From positions 1-64,000 of the forward strand of contig JAPPLK010000089.1 of the NCBI GenBank assembly GCA_028819435.1: a DNA stretch of 64,000 nt, in the 5' to 3' direction. Positions 43,435-52,517 of the stretch are shown here, piece by piece. Within the stretch, counting starts at the first letter, position 1; every line of letters starts with the position of its first letter. A program made the translations under genes and the position numbers. Under the pieces are notes generated by a model. It saw only the letters and a list, made by a program, of their open reading frames with translations, was not told the DNA's origin and did no database searches. Origin of the DNA: Nitrospira sp. (GTDB lineage Bacteria > Nitrospirota > Nitrospiria > Nitrospirales > UBA8639).

Positions 43435-43857
43435 ATGAAAATCTTAACCTTTGTGATTCCAAGTGTCGTGCTTTGCGTGGGACTCACGCTCACTGGATGT
43501 GCTGCGAATGGAACCGTTTCCGGCGAACCTTTCGCAGATAAGGCCCTGGGGCAATCCGTCGATTCTCACAAGGACGCCGTTCAGCAACACCAGAACATTT
43601 TTGTCACGCGACGGTCCGATGTATTGAATTCTCACAAGGCCGCTGTTCAGCAACACCAGAACAAAGCGGCCATGCTTGAACAAAAAATCCAAAAACTGGA
43701 AGACCGACTGGACATGGTCAAGAACTCCTATCGGGATCCCAAAGGATTAAAACGCCAGAGCTGGACAAGGCTCCTGAGTAAGTGGCGAGGAGACGTCCGG
43801 GACCTTCGGGAACACATTGTCTGGCATGAAGAACAAATTGCCCGGCTGAAAAGATGA
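43435..43857 (+). CDS. small lipoprotein with duplicated HKxAVQQHQN segment
   Basis: 140 residues from ATG 43435 with an AAAGGAGGA ribosome binding site. The signal peptide ends in the lipobox LTGC (C22), so the mature protein is lipid-anchored. SHKDAVQQHQN and SHKAAVQQHQN are a 22-residue-spaced duplication. The corresponding DNA (43563-43596 and 43629-43662) is almost identical, so the duplication is recent. The rest is a coiled coil (KAAMLEQKIQKLEDRLDMVK). A strong terminator follows at 43921. Confidence 0.75.
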   Translation: MKILTFVIPSVVLCVGLTLTGCAANGTVSGEPFADKALGQSVDSHKDAVQQHQNIFVTRRSDVLNSHKAAVQQHQNKAAMLEQKIQKLEDRLDMVKNSYRDPKGLKRQSWTRLLSKWRGDVRDLREHIVWHEEQIARLKR

Positions 43858-43920
43858 AAAAAGTGAGTGGATATCAGAAGCCCAACTGACGTCATAGAAA
43901 GAACGTTCAGCCGGCAGCAC

Positions 43921-43962
43921 GAGAGGGAGACCGGGACATAGTCCCGGTCTCCCTCTCGTTTT
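43921..43962 (+). terminator. strong rho-independent terminator
   Basis: GAGAGGGAGACCGGGAC, loop ATA, then the perfect 17-base complement, followed by GTTTT. It lies 63 bases after the lipoprotein stop and ends the plus-strand transcript, which may include the DAB operon. Confidence 0.9.
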
Positions 43963-44140
43963 ATGGGGGAAATTGCAACCGGCAAAGAGGAAGAAAGAGG
44001 ACTCTTCTTGACCTCTCCCATGGAATTGCTCATTCCATTGCGAGTTTAGGAGCCCCGCACAGAAGGACTCAAGATCTTTGCTCGGCCAAAAGTCCTCTTG
44101 ACCAAGTGTCGAGGATGACAGGAAGAGGAAAGAAAAGGCA

Positions 44141-44168
44141 CTGGATCCCCGATCAGGTCGGGGATGAC
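44141..44168. repeat. CTGGATCCCCG variant of the dispersed hairpin repeat
   Basis: CTGGATCCCCGATCAGGTCGGGGATGAC has an inner CCCCGA-TCGGGG hairpin and the CTGGAT...GATGAC outer frame of the family found at 25129 and 52373. It lies in the spacer between convergent genes. Confidence 0.6.
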
Positions 44169-44184
44169 AGCAGTAACAACGGGT

Positions 44185-44340
44185 TCAGAAAATCTTAGCT
44201 ATTAACGCCCGAAAGGGATTGACGGTCGATCCGGACTGAGCCTCACTTTTTACCTGTGAGGAGGCGTCATTTTTTTCGGTTTTCTTCGTTCGTTTTTGCT
44301 CACAATGCAGGCTTTTGTACAAAATGGAAAACTCACTCAT
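44185..44340 (-). CDS. small hypothetical protein (51 residues)
   Basis: Starts at ATG 44338-44340 after a TGGGAGGATATC ribosome binding site. A longer frame to 44430 is less likely. The sequence MSEFSILYKSLHCEQKRTKKTEK is basic in the middle and has no recognised family. Ribosome binding and isolation from repeats support it weakly. Confidence 0.4.
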   Translation of the reverse strand: MSEFSILYKSLHCEQKRTKKTEKNDASSQVKSEAQSGSTVNPFRALIAKIF

Positions 44341-44604
44341 GATATCCTCCCAAAGGTTTAAGCAGGCACTATTATCTGTAAAGCAAAGGATGTGCCAGTT
44401 TCCTCTGGAAACCGTTTTCCATGAAACCATTATAAAATCAACCGGTTATAAATTGAAGATGCCGAGCCGTCCTATCAAGCTGAGTCAATCAGCAAAAACG
44501 CACCCATCAGGGTGAGCGAAATCGCACGAAACAGGGTGCAAGGATAATTTTGAGAAGAATGCGACGCGTATTGGCTTCATCAAGCAGGAGCAAAACGATA
44601 CGAC

Positions 44605-46245
44605 CTACTCCTTGGGCTTGATATGCGCCGCAACTACGGAGTCGGACATCGGACGGTGTTGTGCCAAGCCCTTGATAAACAATGTACATCCCTTCTCTTC
44701 GAATTCACCGACCCATTCGTTAAGTTTTGACATGACACTGTGATCGACAATTCGGGTCTCGGCCAAGTTCAGGGTGACGGTTTTCCCTTCTTGGAGCAAT
44801 CGGTTCAGATGTTTGCGCAAGGGAATCCAGGTGCTGAAGATAGCCGACTCCCGCACCACAATGGTCGCCGAGGTGTCGTCTTCCTGGGTAATCTCGGCAT
44901 TCAGTCTGAAAAACGAGAGAAGCGGGGCGCCATTGATGACGTGAAGGACAACCTTGACCCCAATGCCGATCCCGATGCCCATCAGGAGGTCCGTGGCGAG
45001 AACGCCGATGACCGTGGACACGAACACGATGAACTGGTATTTCCCCAAATGATACATGTGGACAAATTCCTGGGGGGACGCCAACCGGAAACCCGTAAAG
45101 ACCAGCAACGCGCCCAGGGCCGCCAACGGGATCTGGTTGATCATCCCCGGAATCAAGGCAACGAAGATCAGCAAAAACAGGCCGTGAAACATGTTGGCAA
45201 AACGTGTTTCGGCCCCGTTGTCGATGTTGGCTTTGCTGCGTACGATTTCGGAGATCATCGGGAGCCCGCCCACAAAAGCCGAAACCGTGTTGCCGACCCC
45301 GACAGCCAGCAGGTCCCGGTCCATGTCGGTCTTTCGTTGCCACGGATCGATCTGATCGATGGCTTTTGCACTGAGCAATGATTCCACGCTCCCGATCAGG
45401 GCAAACATGATCACGTACCTGATCCCGATGGACGTCGTCAGTCCGGAGAAATCCGGGAACGTGAGCGCGCTGAACATATTCGCCGGCACGTCCACCAGAA
45501 ACTTTGCTCCCAACGCATAGGTCTGCTCGTTAAAGGTATAGGTGCCCTCCTGACCAATATTCAAATACAGGCCCATCGGCACCGCGACGAACAACACGAC
45601 CATCGGCGCGGGTATCACTTTGAATTTGGGGTTTTTGATGAGCGGATATCCGAATACGATGAGGAGACTCACAATCCCGATCAGGCCAATCTTGGGGTTC
45701 ATATTCATGATGAACGTGGGAATGTTGGCGAGCAGGTGCAGGGGAGAGCCTTCGGGACTGAGCCCCATGACCACCGGAAACTGCTTGGCAATGATAATGA
45801 CGCCGATCGAGGCCAATAGCCCATGAATCGCCGTCGTGGGGAAAAATTCCCCGAGGATGCCGGCGCGGAAAACTCCGAACAGAATTTGGATGATGCCCGC
45901 GGCTACCCCAACGCCCAGCGCCAGCCGGTAGGCTTGATAGTCGGCAGCGGGGTCCTGTCCGCCGGTAAACCCGAATTCCGTCACGCAGCCGATGGCGATG
46001 ACGATGAGCCCCGCGGCCGGGCCTTTGATGGTCAGTTCGGAATTACTGAAAAACGTGCCCAGGATGCCGCCGATAATGGCGGTGAAGATCCCGGCAATGG
46101 CGGGGTACCCACAGGCCAGGGCAATACCGAGACACAACGGCAGCGCAATCAGAAACACCAGGAATCCGGACAGCAGGTCGGCCTTCCAGTGCTGCCGAAG
46201 CCCGGTAAGCGTTCCTCGCGGTACGTCTGCTTTCTCGGTGTTCAT
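44605..46245 (-). CDS. SulP-family anion transporter with STAS domain
   Basis: 546 residues. HWKADLLSGFLVFLIALPLCLGIALACGYP is the SulP N-terminal helix pair, and about 12 transmembrane helices follow. A STAS domain occupies about 430-540 (VTLNLAETRIVDHSVMSKLNEW is its nucleotide-binding-like loop). SulP proteins carry sulfate or, as in BicA, bicarbonate with sodium. The DAB operon on one side and a NhaD sodium/proton antiporter on the other favour bicarbonate, but the sequence does not decide. Confidence 0.88.
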   Translation of the reverse strand: MNTEKADVPRGTLTGLRQHWKADLLSGFLVFLIALPLCLGIALACGYPAIAGIFTAIIGGILGTFFSNSELTIKGPAAGLIVIAIGCVTEFGFTGGQDPAADYQAYRLALGVGVAAGIIQILFGVFRAGILGEFFPTTAIHGLLASIGVIIIAKQFPVVMGLSPEGSPLHLLANIPTFIMNMNPKIGLIGIVSLLIVFGYPLIKNPKFKVIPAPMVVLFVAVPMGLYLNIGQEGTYTFNEQTYALGAKFLVDVPANMFSALTFPDFSGLTTSIGIRYVIMFALIGSVESLLSAKAIDQIDPWQRKTDMDRDLLAVGVGNTVSAFVGGLPMISEIVRSKANIDNGAETRFANMFHGLFLLIFVALIPGMINQIPLAALGALLVFTGFRLASPQEFVHMYHLGKYQFIVFVSTVIGVLATDLLMGIGIGIGVKVVLHVINGAPLLSFFRLNAEITQEDDTSATIVVRESAIFSTWIPLRKHLNRLLQEGKTVTLNLAETRIVDHSVMSKLNEWVGEFEEKGCTLFIKGLAQHRPMSDSVVAAHIKPKE

Positions 46246-46289
46246 ACTTTCACCTCATCCAATGGGTTTTTCGTGTGCCGGGGCGTACG

Positions 46290-47726
46290 TCAAAATCGGC
46301 TCGAGTTGATCCACATATGGACCAGGATGCTCGCCACGTACCCAAGCGCAATGGCCGGCGCCCACCTGAGGTGACTGAAGAACGTATATTGGCCTCGCGC
46401 CTGGCCCATCAACGCCACGCCGGCGGCTGATCCGATCGACAACATGCTCCCTCCGACCCCGGCCGTTAAGGTCACCAACAGCCATTGGCCCTGCGACATG
46501 TCGGGGTTCATGGTCAATACGGCAAACATCACCGGAATGTTGTCAACGATGGCGGAGAGGATGCCGACCATCGAATTCGCAAACGTGGGTCCCCAGTCGA
46601 TATACATCACCTGCGCCACCACCGCCAAGTAGCCGAGGAAGCCCAACCCTCCCACACACAGAACGACACCATAGAAAAACAGCAAAGTATCCCATTCTGC
46701 CCGGGCTACGTGTTGGTAGATCTCGAATGGGATCATGTCGCCAAGCGTTTCCTGAGCCTTCTTCTCACTCCATGTTCCCGGTGCCGCGTATCGATTGTGC
46801 GTCCTCTGCAGGTAAAACCCGAAAAATTTCAGGTACGCCAAGCCGGTCATCATGCCCACCATGGGGGGAAGGTGCAGGAAATTGTGAAAACTCACGGCGG
46901 TACAAATCGTGAAAAAGAACAGGAGCATGATCACGTGGGCGCCCCGCTTCATGCGTACGATTTCGTCGGACGGCGGCGGAGAGACTTTCGGCACGGCAAA
47001 GTGCATCAACGCGGCCGGCACCACGTAGTTGACCACCGAAGGCACGAACAGGAGAAAGAACGTGAAGAAGCTCACGATGCCTTTTTGCCATACCATCAAC
47101 GTCGTGATGTCGCCGAAGGGGCTGAAGGCCCCGCCCGCGTTAGCTGCTACCACGATATTGATGCACCCCAAACTGACGAACCGCGGATTGTCCGCCCCGA
47201 CTGCCAGGACCACGGCGCACATCAGCAAAGCCGTGGTCAGGTTATCCGCCACCGGGGAAATAAAAAACGCCAGAATTCCCGTAAGCCAGAACAACTGGCG
47301 ATAGGTAAACCCCTTGCGCACCAACCAGGATCGCAGGCTTTCGAAGACCAGCCGTTCTTCCATGGCGTTGATATACGTCATGGCGGCCAGTAGAAAGAGC
47401 ATCAATTCCGCATATTCGAGAATGTTGTGACGTAGCGCGTGCTCAATAGCATGCGGATCATCGCCGGGATACGACCATGCCACCATTGCCCAAATGATGC
47501 CCGCCGCCAACATAACGGGTTTGGATTTCCTGAGGTGCGTGAACTCCTCGGCCATGACCAACGCATAGGCCAGGACAAAAATACCCAGCGCGAAATACCC
47601 GACGGCTGAATGGGTCAGATCGACGTGGGTGATCAAATCGTCCGTCCCCCAGACGACATCGGGCAAACCGAGCACCAACGCCACGGCGCTGAAAAAGAAC
47701 ATGGTTATGGAATGGGTCGTGATCAT
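46290..47726 (-). CDS. nhaD: NhaD-type sodium/proton antiporter
   Basis: 478 residues with about 12 membrane helices. NILEYAELMLFLLAAMTYINAMEERLVFE and ISPVADNLTTALLM are characteristic of NhaD. It exports sodium in exchange for protons and could maintain the sodium gradient used by a neighbouring SulP bicarbonate symporter. It lies 44 bases before the SulP gene on the same strand, so the two are probably co-transcribed. An NhaR-like regulator is encoded at 31318-32217. Confidence 0.9.
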   Translation of the reverse strand: MITTHSITMFFFSAVALVLGLPDVVWGTDDLITHVDLTHSAVGYFALGIFVLAYALVMAEEFTHLRKSKPVMLAAGIIWAMVAWSYPGDDPHAIEHALRHNILEYAELMLFLLAAMTYINAMEERLVFESLRSWLVRKGFTYRQLFWLTGILAFFISPVADNLTTALLMCAVVLAVGADNPRFVSLGCINIVVAANAGGAFSPFGDITTLMVWQKGIVSFFTFFLLFVPSVVNYVVPAALMHFAVPKVSPPPSDEIVRMKRGAHVIMLLFFFTICTAVSFHNFLHLPPMVGMMTGLAYLKFFGFYLQRTHNRYAAPGTWSEKKAQETLGDMIPFEIYQHVARAEWDTLLFFYGVVLCVGGLGFLGYLAVVAQVMYIDWGPTFANSMVGILSAIVDNIPVMFAVLTMNPDMSQGQWLLVTLTAGVGGSMLSIGSAAGVALMGQARGQYTFFSHLRWAPAIALGYVASILVHMWINSSRF

Positions 47727-47784
47727 GGTTCACTTGCCGTCAGTATCATCGGCTCTTTTCGTATCAAAGACGCGATCTTTTTAC

Positions 47785-48360
47785 CTAATCCAAGGGCACT
47801 TCGATCACCAGCCCGCCCATGACGTCATTGAGTTTGAAATCACGCTTCGGCGACTCGACGTGCGCATTGTGACAGGACACGCAGGCCCGACTCACGGCCC
47901 GGTCCGGATAGATCGCCTGAAAGTAGCGTTTGTCATTCGACGTCACTTCACCTTCCATGACCTCACCGAATTCGACGACTTGTTCCAACATTTGCCGTTC
48001 GTGATCCGAAACCGGAGCATTTTGCGGATTCAGCGGCCAAAGGCTGACCAACCGATAGCGAAACGGCGCGTCGCGCAAACGCAGACTTCGCGAGGCTTCG
48101 CGCAAAAACTGCGCGGGCAGCGGCAGGGTTTTATCAGTGATCCACGCTTCCGACGCATTCACAATCAGCATGGCTTCCATGCGTTCAACCACGTGCTGCG
48201 TATAAAACGTCCTGTCGGCCTCAATGACCCCGTGGAGGTAATCGGCCGCAGTCCTGGCGGAAATGCCCTCGACGGGCAGTCGTTGAACGTTGAGCGTCCA
48301 TCCCGCTCCGAGCCCTAGCACAAAGGCCACAACGTATAATGCGACCGTTCGTTTCTTCAT
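47785..48360 (-). CDS. DUF3365 (Tll0287-like) c-type haem protein
   Basis: 191 residues. One N-terminal hydrophobic segment (about 5-24) is followed by a periplasmic domain ending in a single haem-binding motif, CVSCH (C160, C163, H164). The order LFREA...FRYRLVSLWPLNPQNAP...F is typical of the DUF3365/Tll0287-like domain, which is found in haem-based sensors and redox proteins. It has no fused kinase; the histidine kinase downstream is on the opposite strand. Confidence 0.8.
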   Translation of the reverse strand: MKKRTVALYVVAFVLGLGAGWTLNVQRLPVEGISARTAADYLHGVIEADRTFYTQHVVERMEAMLIVNASEAWITDKTLPLPAQFLREASRSLRLRDAPFRYRLVSLWPLNPQNAPVSDHERQMLEQVVEFGEVMEGEVTSNDKRYFQAIYPDRAVSRACVSCHNAHVESPKRDFKLNDVMGGLVIEVPLD

Positions 48361-48510
48361 GCTTTCAGCGCGCCTCTCTCATTTCGCCGGTTTTGTGCCG
48401 GATGCGACAAAGCCGAGGAGCCATCATACCTGAAACCGGGTTCGGTTCACCAGAGACGGATATGTTCTTTCATGTGTTGATAATTTCCACCGCTTCTTTC
48501 CGTACCCGAG

Positions 48511-48550
48511 TTCCCCTCCTTTGTAAGGAGGGGTGAGGGGAGGTAGAAGG
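48511..48550. repeat. half copy of the CCCCTCCTTTGTAAGGAGG repeat
   Basis: TTCCCCTCCTTTGTAAGGAG followed by GGGTGAGGGGAGGTAGAAGG corresponds to one arm of the palindromic element at 7763-7872. It lies in the spacer before the sensor kinase gene. Confidence 0.65.
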
Positions 48551-48623
48551 TTAGTGATGCGGCTTCGCAGTGCGGTTTGACACTCCCACGTGGCAACCCT
48601 AAGATTACGGACAGAGTGTCACG

Positions 48624-50552
48624 ATGCGAATTTTTCGACGATTCAACAACCTCCCGATTGAAAAAAAGCTCCTGCTTGTCTCGGTTATTCCGATCCTCAC
48701 GCTTGCCGTCCTCAGCATCGTCACCTTTAACAGCGTTCAGACCTTTTCCCGGGATGAGGACCGGCTCAACCAAGTGTATCACGTGCAAACCACTGCTGCC
48801 GATTACTTGCGACTGGTTGTCGATTTGGAGACGGGGTTCCGCGGATTCGTCCTGACCCTCCAACCGAAATTCTTGAATCCCTATCACGCAGCCAAACAAC
48901 GCGTATTGGAAGTCGGACGGACCCTTGCACACATGGTTGAACACGATCAGGAACAACACGCTGAAATCCTGAACGCGCAAGCCCTGGTTCAAACGTTGAT
49001 GGAAGACAAAGATCGTCTGATCGAACAAGCCAAGCAGGGGCATGCGGATGAAGCGCTTGAGTACATCGAATCCGGGGCCGGACGGAGACTGATGTTGAGC
49101 ATTCGAGAGGAAATTGCCCGTTTCGACAAGCGGGAAGATGAAGTCTTACGGCAAACCCTGGAACGCACGTCAAAAGATCGGGGATTTCTGTTGACCGTGA
49201 TCGTCGGTGGAGGGTCTTTGGCGCTCATCCCCATGGTGTTTGTGATCCGTCTGTTGGCGCAATCGATAACCGGACCCTTGATTTCATTGGCCAAATCCGT
49301 TGAAAACCGGGTGGGCGGGACGGTCCCTGAGGTCCAGGTCCTGGACCGAGGCGATGAAATCGGCGACTTGACCAGGGTGATGCACGAAATGGGTCAACAG
49401 ATTCGGGAATTCATCGGCCAAATCCAAACGTCGGAAGCCGCGTTGCGTAACCTGAATATCGATCTGTCGAATTCGGAATCCAAATATCGCGGAATCGTGG
49501 ACAATGCCCCATTCGGTATTTTCACGGCCAAAGACGGACGCATTATTTTTTGCAATCACCAGAATTGGCGGCTGGCCGGACACGGTCCGGACCATTTCCT
49601 GGATCCGGAACGGATATGGGATGCCATTCACCCCGGTGACCGTGACCAGGTATCTGACGCATTCTCCAAGGCGACCACGCAACAGGTTCCCTTTGAGAAC
49701 GTCTTTCGTTTCGTTCATCCTGACGGCACCACGCATAAGGTCCTGAGCCGCGCCGTTCCCATCCGGGACGGACAAGGCAGCGGTTCGCTCTATCAAGGCT
49801 TTAACGTCGACATCACCGCGTTTGAACAGATGAAGGAAAAACTCAGCCGGACGGAACGCCTCGCCACCTTGGGACAGGTGGCCGCCGGCATCGCGCATGA
49901 AATTCGGAATCCCCTCGTGGGCATCGGCTCCACAACGTCGTTGCTCATGGAGGACTTCCCACCTGAAGACGCCAAACGACAGGATCTACAAACGATCCTC
50001 CAGGAAACCCGGAGGCTGGACCGGATCGTGACGCAAATTGTTGAATACGCCAGGCCACGCGATATTGTCCCCGGCTCATTCGAGATGGCTGCGCTGGTTG
50101 AAGAAACCCTGGACCTCGTGCGTCACTCCGCTGACAAGAAACGTTTAAACCTGACCGTGTCCTTTCCACCGGATCTTCCTGCGCTCGAAGCCGACCGTGA
50201 CCAGGTCAAGCAGGTGGTGCTTAACGTGATTCAAAATTCCATCGAGGCGTTAGGAGAGCACGGAGATATCCGGATCGAGGCCGCGGAGGAATTACGGGAC
50301 GGGCACAGGGGTCTACTCACCACCATTCAAGACAACGGCAAAGGCATCAACCCGGAGGATCTCCCAAGAATTTTCGATCCCTTTTTCACGATGGGCAAAC
50401 GACGCGGCACCGGACTGGGATTGGCCATCTGCCGGAACATTATTGAGGAGCATGGGGGCAACGTCCGGGCCGATAGCCAAGTGGGCGCCGGCACAGTGAT
50501 CTCCATTTGGCTTCCTCTAACCCTTCAACCTCAACCCGCAATGTCGGTCTGA
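48624..50552 (+). CDS. sensor histidine kinase: CHASE3-HAMP-PAS-HisKA-HATPase
   Basis: 642 residues. Transmembrane helix 1 (about 13-33) and helix 2 (about 192-215) flank a CHASE3-type periplasmic helical domain (QTTAADYLRLVVDLETGFRGF). A HAMP linker follows (about 216-270), then a PAS domain (about 290-395, GIVDNAPFGIF). The phosphoacceptor is H425 in GIAHEIRNPLVG. N, G1 and G2 boxes are NVIQNSIEAL, DNGKGI and GTGLGLAI. It is NtrB/AtoS-like and ends one base before its response regulator. The signal is unknown. Confidence 0.9.
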   Translation: MRIFRRFNNLPIEKKLLLVSVIPILTLAVLSIVTFNSVQTFSRDEDRLNQVYHVQTTAADYLRLVVDLETGFRGFVLTLQPKFLNPYHAAKQRVLEVGRTLAHMVEHDQEQHAEILNAQALVQTLMEDKDRLIEQAKQGHADEALEYIESGAGRRLMLSIREEIARFDKREDEVLRQTLERTSKDRGFLLTVIVGGGSLALIPMVFVIRLLAQSITGPLISLAKSVENRVGGTVPEVQVLDRGDEIGDLTRVMHEMGQQIREFIGQIQTSEAALRNLNIDLSNSESKYRGIVDNAPFGIFTAKDGRIIFCNHQNWRLAGHGPDHFLDPERIWDAIHPGDRDQVSDAFSKATTQQVPFENVFRFVHPDGTTHKVLSRAVPIRDGQGSGSLYQGFNVDITAFEQMKEKLSRTERLATLGQVAAGIAHEIRNPLVGIGSTTSLLMEDFPPEDAKRQDLQTILQETRRLDRIVTQIVEYARPRDIVPGSFEMAALVEETLDLVRHSADKKRLNLTVSFPPDLPALEADRDQVKQVVLNVIQNSIEALGEHGDIRIEAAEELRDGHRGLLTTIQDNGKGINPEDLPRIFDPFFTMGKRRGTGLGLAICRNIIEEHGGNVRADSQVGAGTVISIWLPLTLQPQPAMSV

Positions 50553-50553
50553 T

Positions 50554-51948
50554 ATGCACGCATCGATTTTTGTCACTGATGATGATGAAGTCGTTCGTTC
50601 GTCGATTACCCGCCGGCTCACTCGCGACGGGCATGAAGTGCGAAGCTTTGACTCCGGAGAAGCGCTTCTCGAAGGATTGGACGAGGACGTTCCCGACATC
50701 ATCCTGCTCGATTTGAAAATGTCGGGCATGACCGGTATCGAAACGCTCAAGCATATCCGGCCCAAAGCCCCGCAAACGCTTGTCATCCTGTTGACGGCCT
50801 ACGGGACCATTGAAGACGCCGTGGAAGCCATGCGCTTGGGGGCGTATGACTTTTTAATCAAAAGCGTGGACCTGTCCGGGGTGGGTCCGGTTGTCGAACG
50901 CGCAATTGACTATCTGTCCCTTCGTCGCCGAGTCAGTTTTGAAAACCAGGGCAGTGCCGGCCGTTATGCGCTCAAGGATCTCATCGCGAACAGTCCCGGC
51001 ATGCGGGAATTGGTGACCCAAGTCCAGGAATTGAGTGAAAACGCAAAGACCACCGTCCTGCTTCAAGGTGAAACCGGCACGGGCAAAGAATTCATTGCCC
51101 GGGTCCTGCATCACAACGGCCCCCGAGGTGACGCGCCTTTTGTCGGCGTAAATTGCACGGCCATTCCCCAGGAACTCTTTGAAAGCGAACTGTTCGGGTA
51201 TGAACGAGGGGCCTTTACCGGCGCCGCCCAGCGAAAACCCGGACTCTGCGAACAGGCTGAAGGCGGCACGTTGTTCCTGGACGAAATCGGGGACCTGAAT
51301 CCTTCCATGCAAGCCAAGCTGCTTCGCGTCCTGCAGGAACGCTCCTTCAAACACCTGGGGGGGCGGGACGATATTACCGTGGATTTCAGGCTGATTGCCG
51401 CGACCAATCGCGACCTGAAAAAGGAAGTCGACCAAGGCGCGTTTCGGGAAGATTTGTTTTTTCGGCTCAACGTCGTGTCGTTGCAACTCCCGTCCCTGCG
51501 ACAACGCGTCGACGATATTTATCCCCTGAGCCTTCGCTGCCTGGTCCACCATAGCCGGGAGGTCAACAAAGACATCAGCGAGATCGACCCTGAAGCCCGA
51601 GCTTTGCTTGAGCGCTACACGTACCCCGGGAACATTCGCGAACTGGAAAACATCATCGAACGAGCCGTGATCTTCTGTCGCGGCAAAACGCTAACCCTTG
51701 GGGACTTACCACGGGAACTCCGTGAAGAACCCAAGAAAATTGTTTCATCCACCACCCAAACCGACGAATCGATTCTCCGGATGGAGATGGTCCTGGGACG
51801 GCAAACGTTGGCGGAAACCGAATTCGCGATTATCGAAGAAGTGATGAAACTCTGCGGACAGAATAAAAGTTTAGCCGCTCAAAAATTGGGGCTCACCCGG
51901 TTTGCACTGGACCGGCGACTGAAAAAGATTGCCGACGACCTGGAATAG
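50554..51948 (+). CDS. sigma54-dependent NtrC-family response regulator
   Basis: 464 residues. The receiver domain has acidic pocket VTDDDE, phosphorylated D53 (LLDLKM), T80-region LLTAYG and K105-region LIKSVD. The AAA+ domain has Walker A GETGTGKE, GAFTGA (219-224) for contact with sigma54, and Walker B GGTLFLDEIGDL. A short Fis-type helix-turn-helix ends the protein. It is coupled to the kinase gene and would activate RpoN-dependent promoters. The targets are not evident in the window. Confidence 0.93.
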   Translation: MHASIFVTDDDEVVRSSITRRLTRDGHEVRSFDSGEALLEGLDEDVPDIILLDLKMSGMTGIETLKHIRPKAPQTLVILLTAYGTIEDAVEAMRLGAYDFLIKSVDLSGVGPVVERAIDYLSLRRRVSFENQGSAGRYALKDLIANSPGMRELVTQVQELSENAKTTVLLQGETGTGKEFIARVLHHNGPRGDAPFVGVNCTAIPQELFESELFGYERGAFTGAAQRKPGLCEQAEGGTLFLDEIGDLNPSMQAKLLRVLQERSFKHLGGRDDITVDFRLIAATNRDLKKEVDQGAFREDLFFRLNVVSLQLPSLRQRVDDIYPLSLRCLVHHSREVNKDISEIDPEARALLERYTYPGNIRELENIIERAVIFCRGKTLTLGDLPRELREEPKKIVSSTTQTDESILRMEMVLGRQTLAETEFAIIEEVMKLCGQNKSLAAQKLGLTRFALDRRLKKIADDLE

Positions 51949-51995
51949 CCACTCCCCAAAAACTCCGGACGTTGTGCCCTGCCACGATCGCTCAC

Positions 51996-52340
51996 ATGGG
52001 CTCTCCGACCAACACCTATCAAATTGCCGGGATCGATGACCTGGGCCGGGGGTTTAATCGACAGGTCGAAATGAAAGTCTCGAACGGAACGTTTCAGGCC
52101 GTCTTCCGGTATGAACGCTTCCTTCTGGAGACCGAACCGGGCGTTACCGAACCGGCTGCCATCAACATGCTCATCACCCAATTGCAGGACCGAGGCTACA
52201 CCCAACTGCGCAGCCGGCTCCAATTTCGAGGAGAAGCCTATTTGGGCAACCAGGAACTGTGGGAAGAACACCCCGACATCGAGCCCAAGGGAATATTGGC
52301 TCGACTGTTGCAGGCCATTCGAAGCACGTTCCGGGGATAG
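51996..52340 (+). CDS. hypothetical protein
   Basis: 114 residues from ATG 51996; an upstream TTG frame is less likely. It is soluble, with a beta-rich centre (VEMKVSNGTFQAVFRYERFLLETE) and a basic C-terminal helix (ILARLLQAIRSTF). No family recognised. It follows the response regulator by 47 bases on the same strand and could be co-transcribed. Confidence 0.5.
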   Translation: MGSPTNTYQIAGIDDLGRGFNRQVEMKVSNGTFQAVFRYERFLLETEPGVTEPAAINMLITQLQDRGYTQLRSRLQFRGEAYLGNQELWEEHPDIEPKGILARLLQAIRSTFRG

Positions 52341-52372
52341 GCTAGGTACGCAAAACCAGCCGCACCATGTCT

Positions 52373-52471
52373 GTCATTCCCGACATCTTTTAATCGGGAA
52401 TCCAGGGTCGTTGTTTTTTCGTTGTTCGCAAGGCTATGAACCCTGGATTCCTGCTTCCGCAGGAATGACGG
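52373..52471. repeat. two facing copies of the dispersed GGAATGACGG repeat
   Basis: The left half runs GTCATTCCCGACATC...TCGGGAATCCAGGG and the right half runs CCCTGGATTCCTGC-TTCC-GCAGGAATGAC, in opposite orientation. The halves are separated by a T-rich middle. Each half folds as a hairpin and the whole is a palindrome. It follows the hypothetical gene and precedes the end of the mshN-like gene. The family also occurs inside priA. Confidence 0.75.
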
Positions 52472-52517
52472 ATTCGGGGTGTCGTTGGCTATTTTCATGC
52501 CACGACAGAGCTACCAT

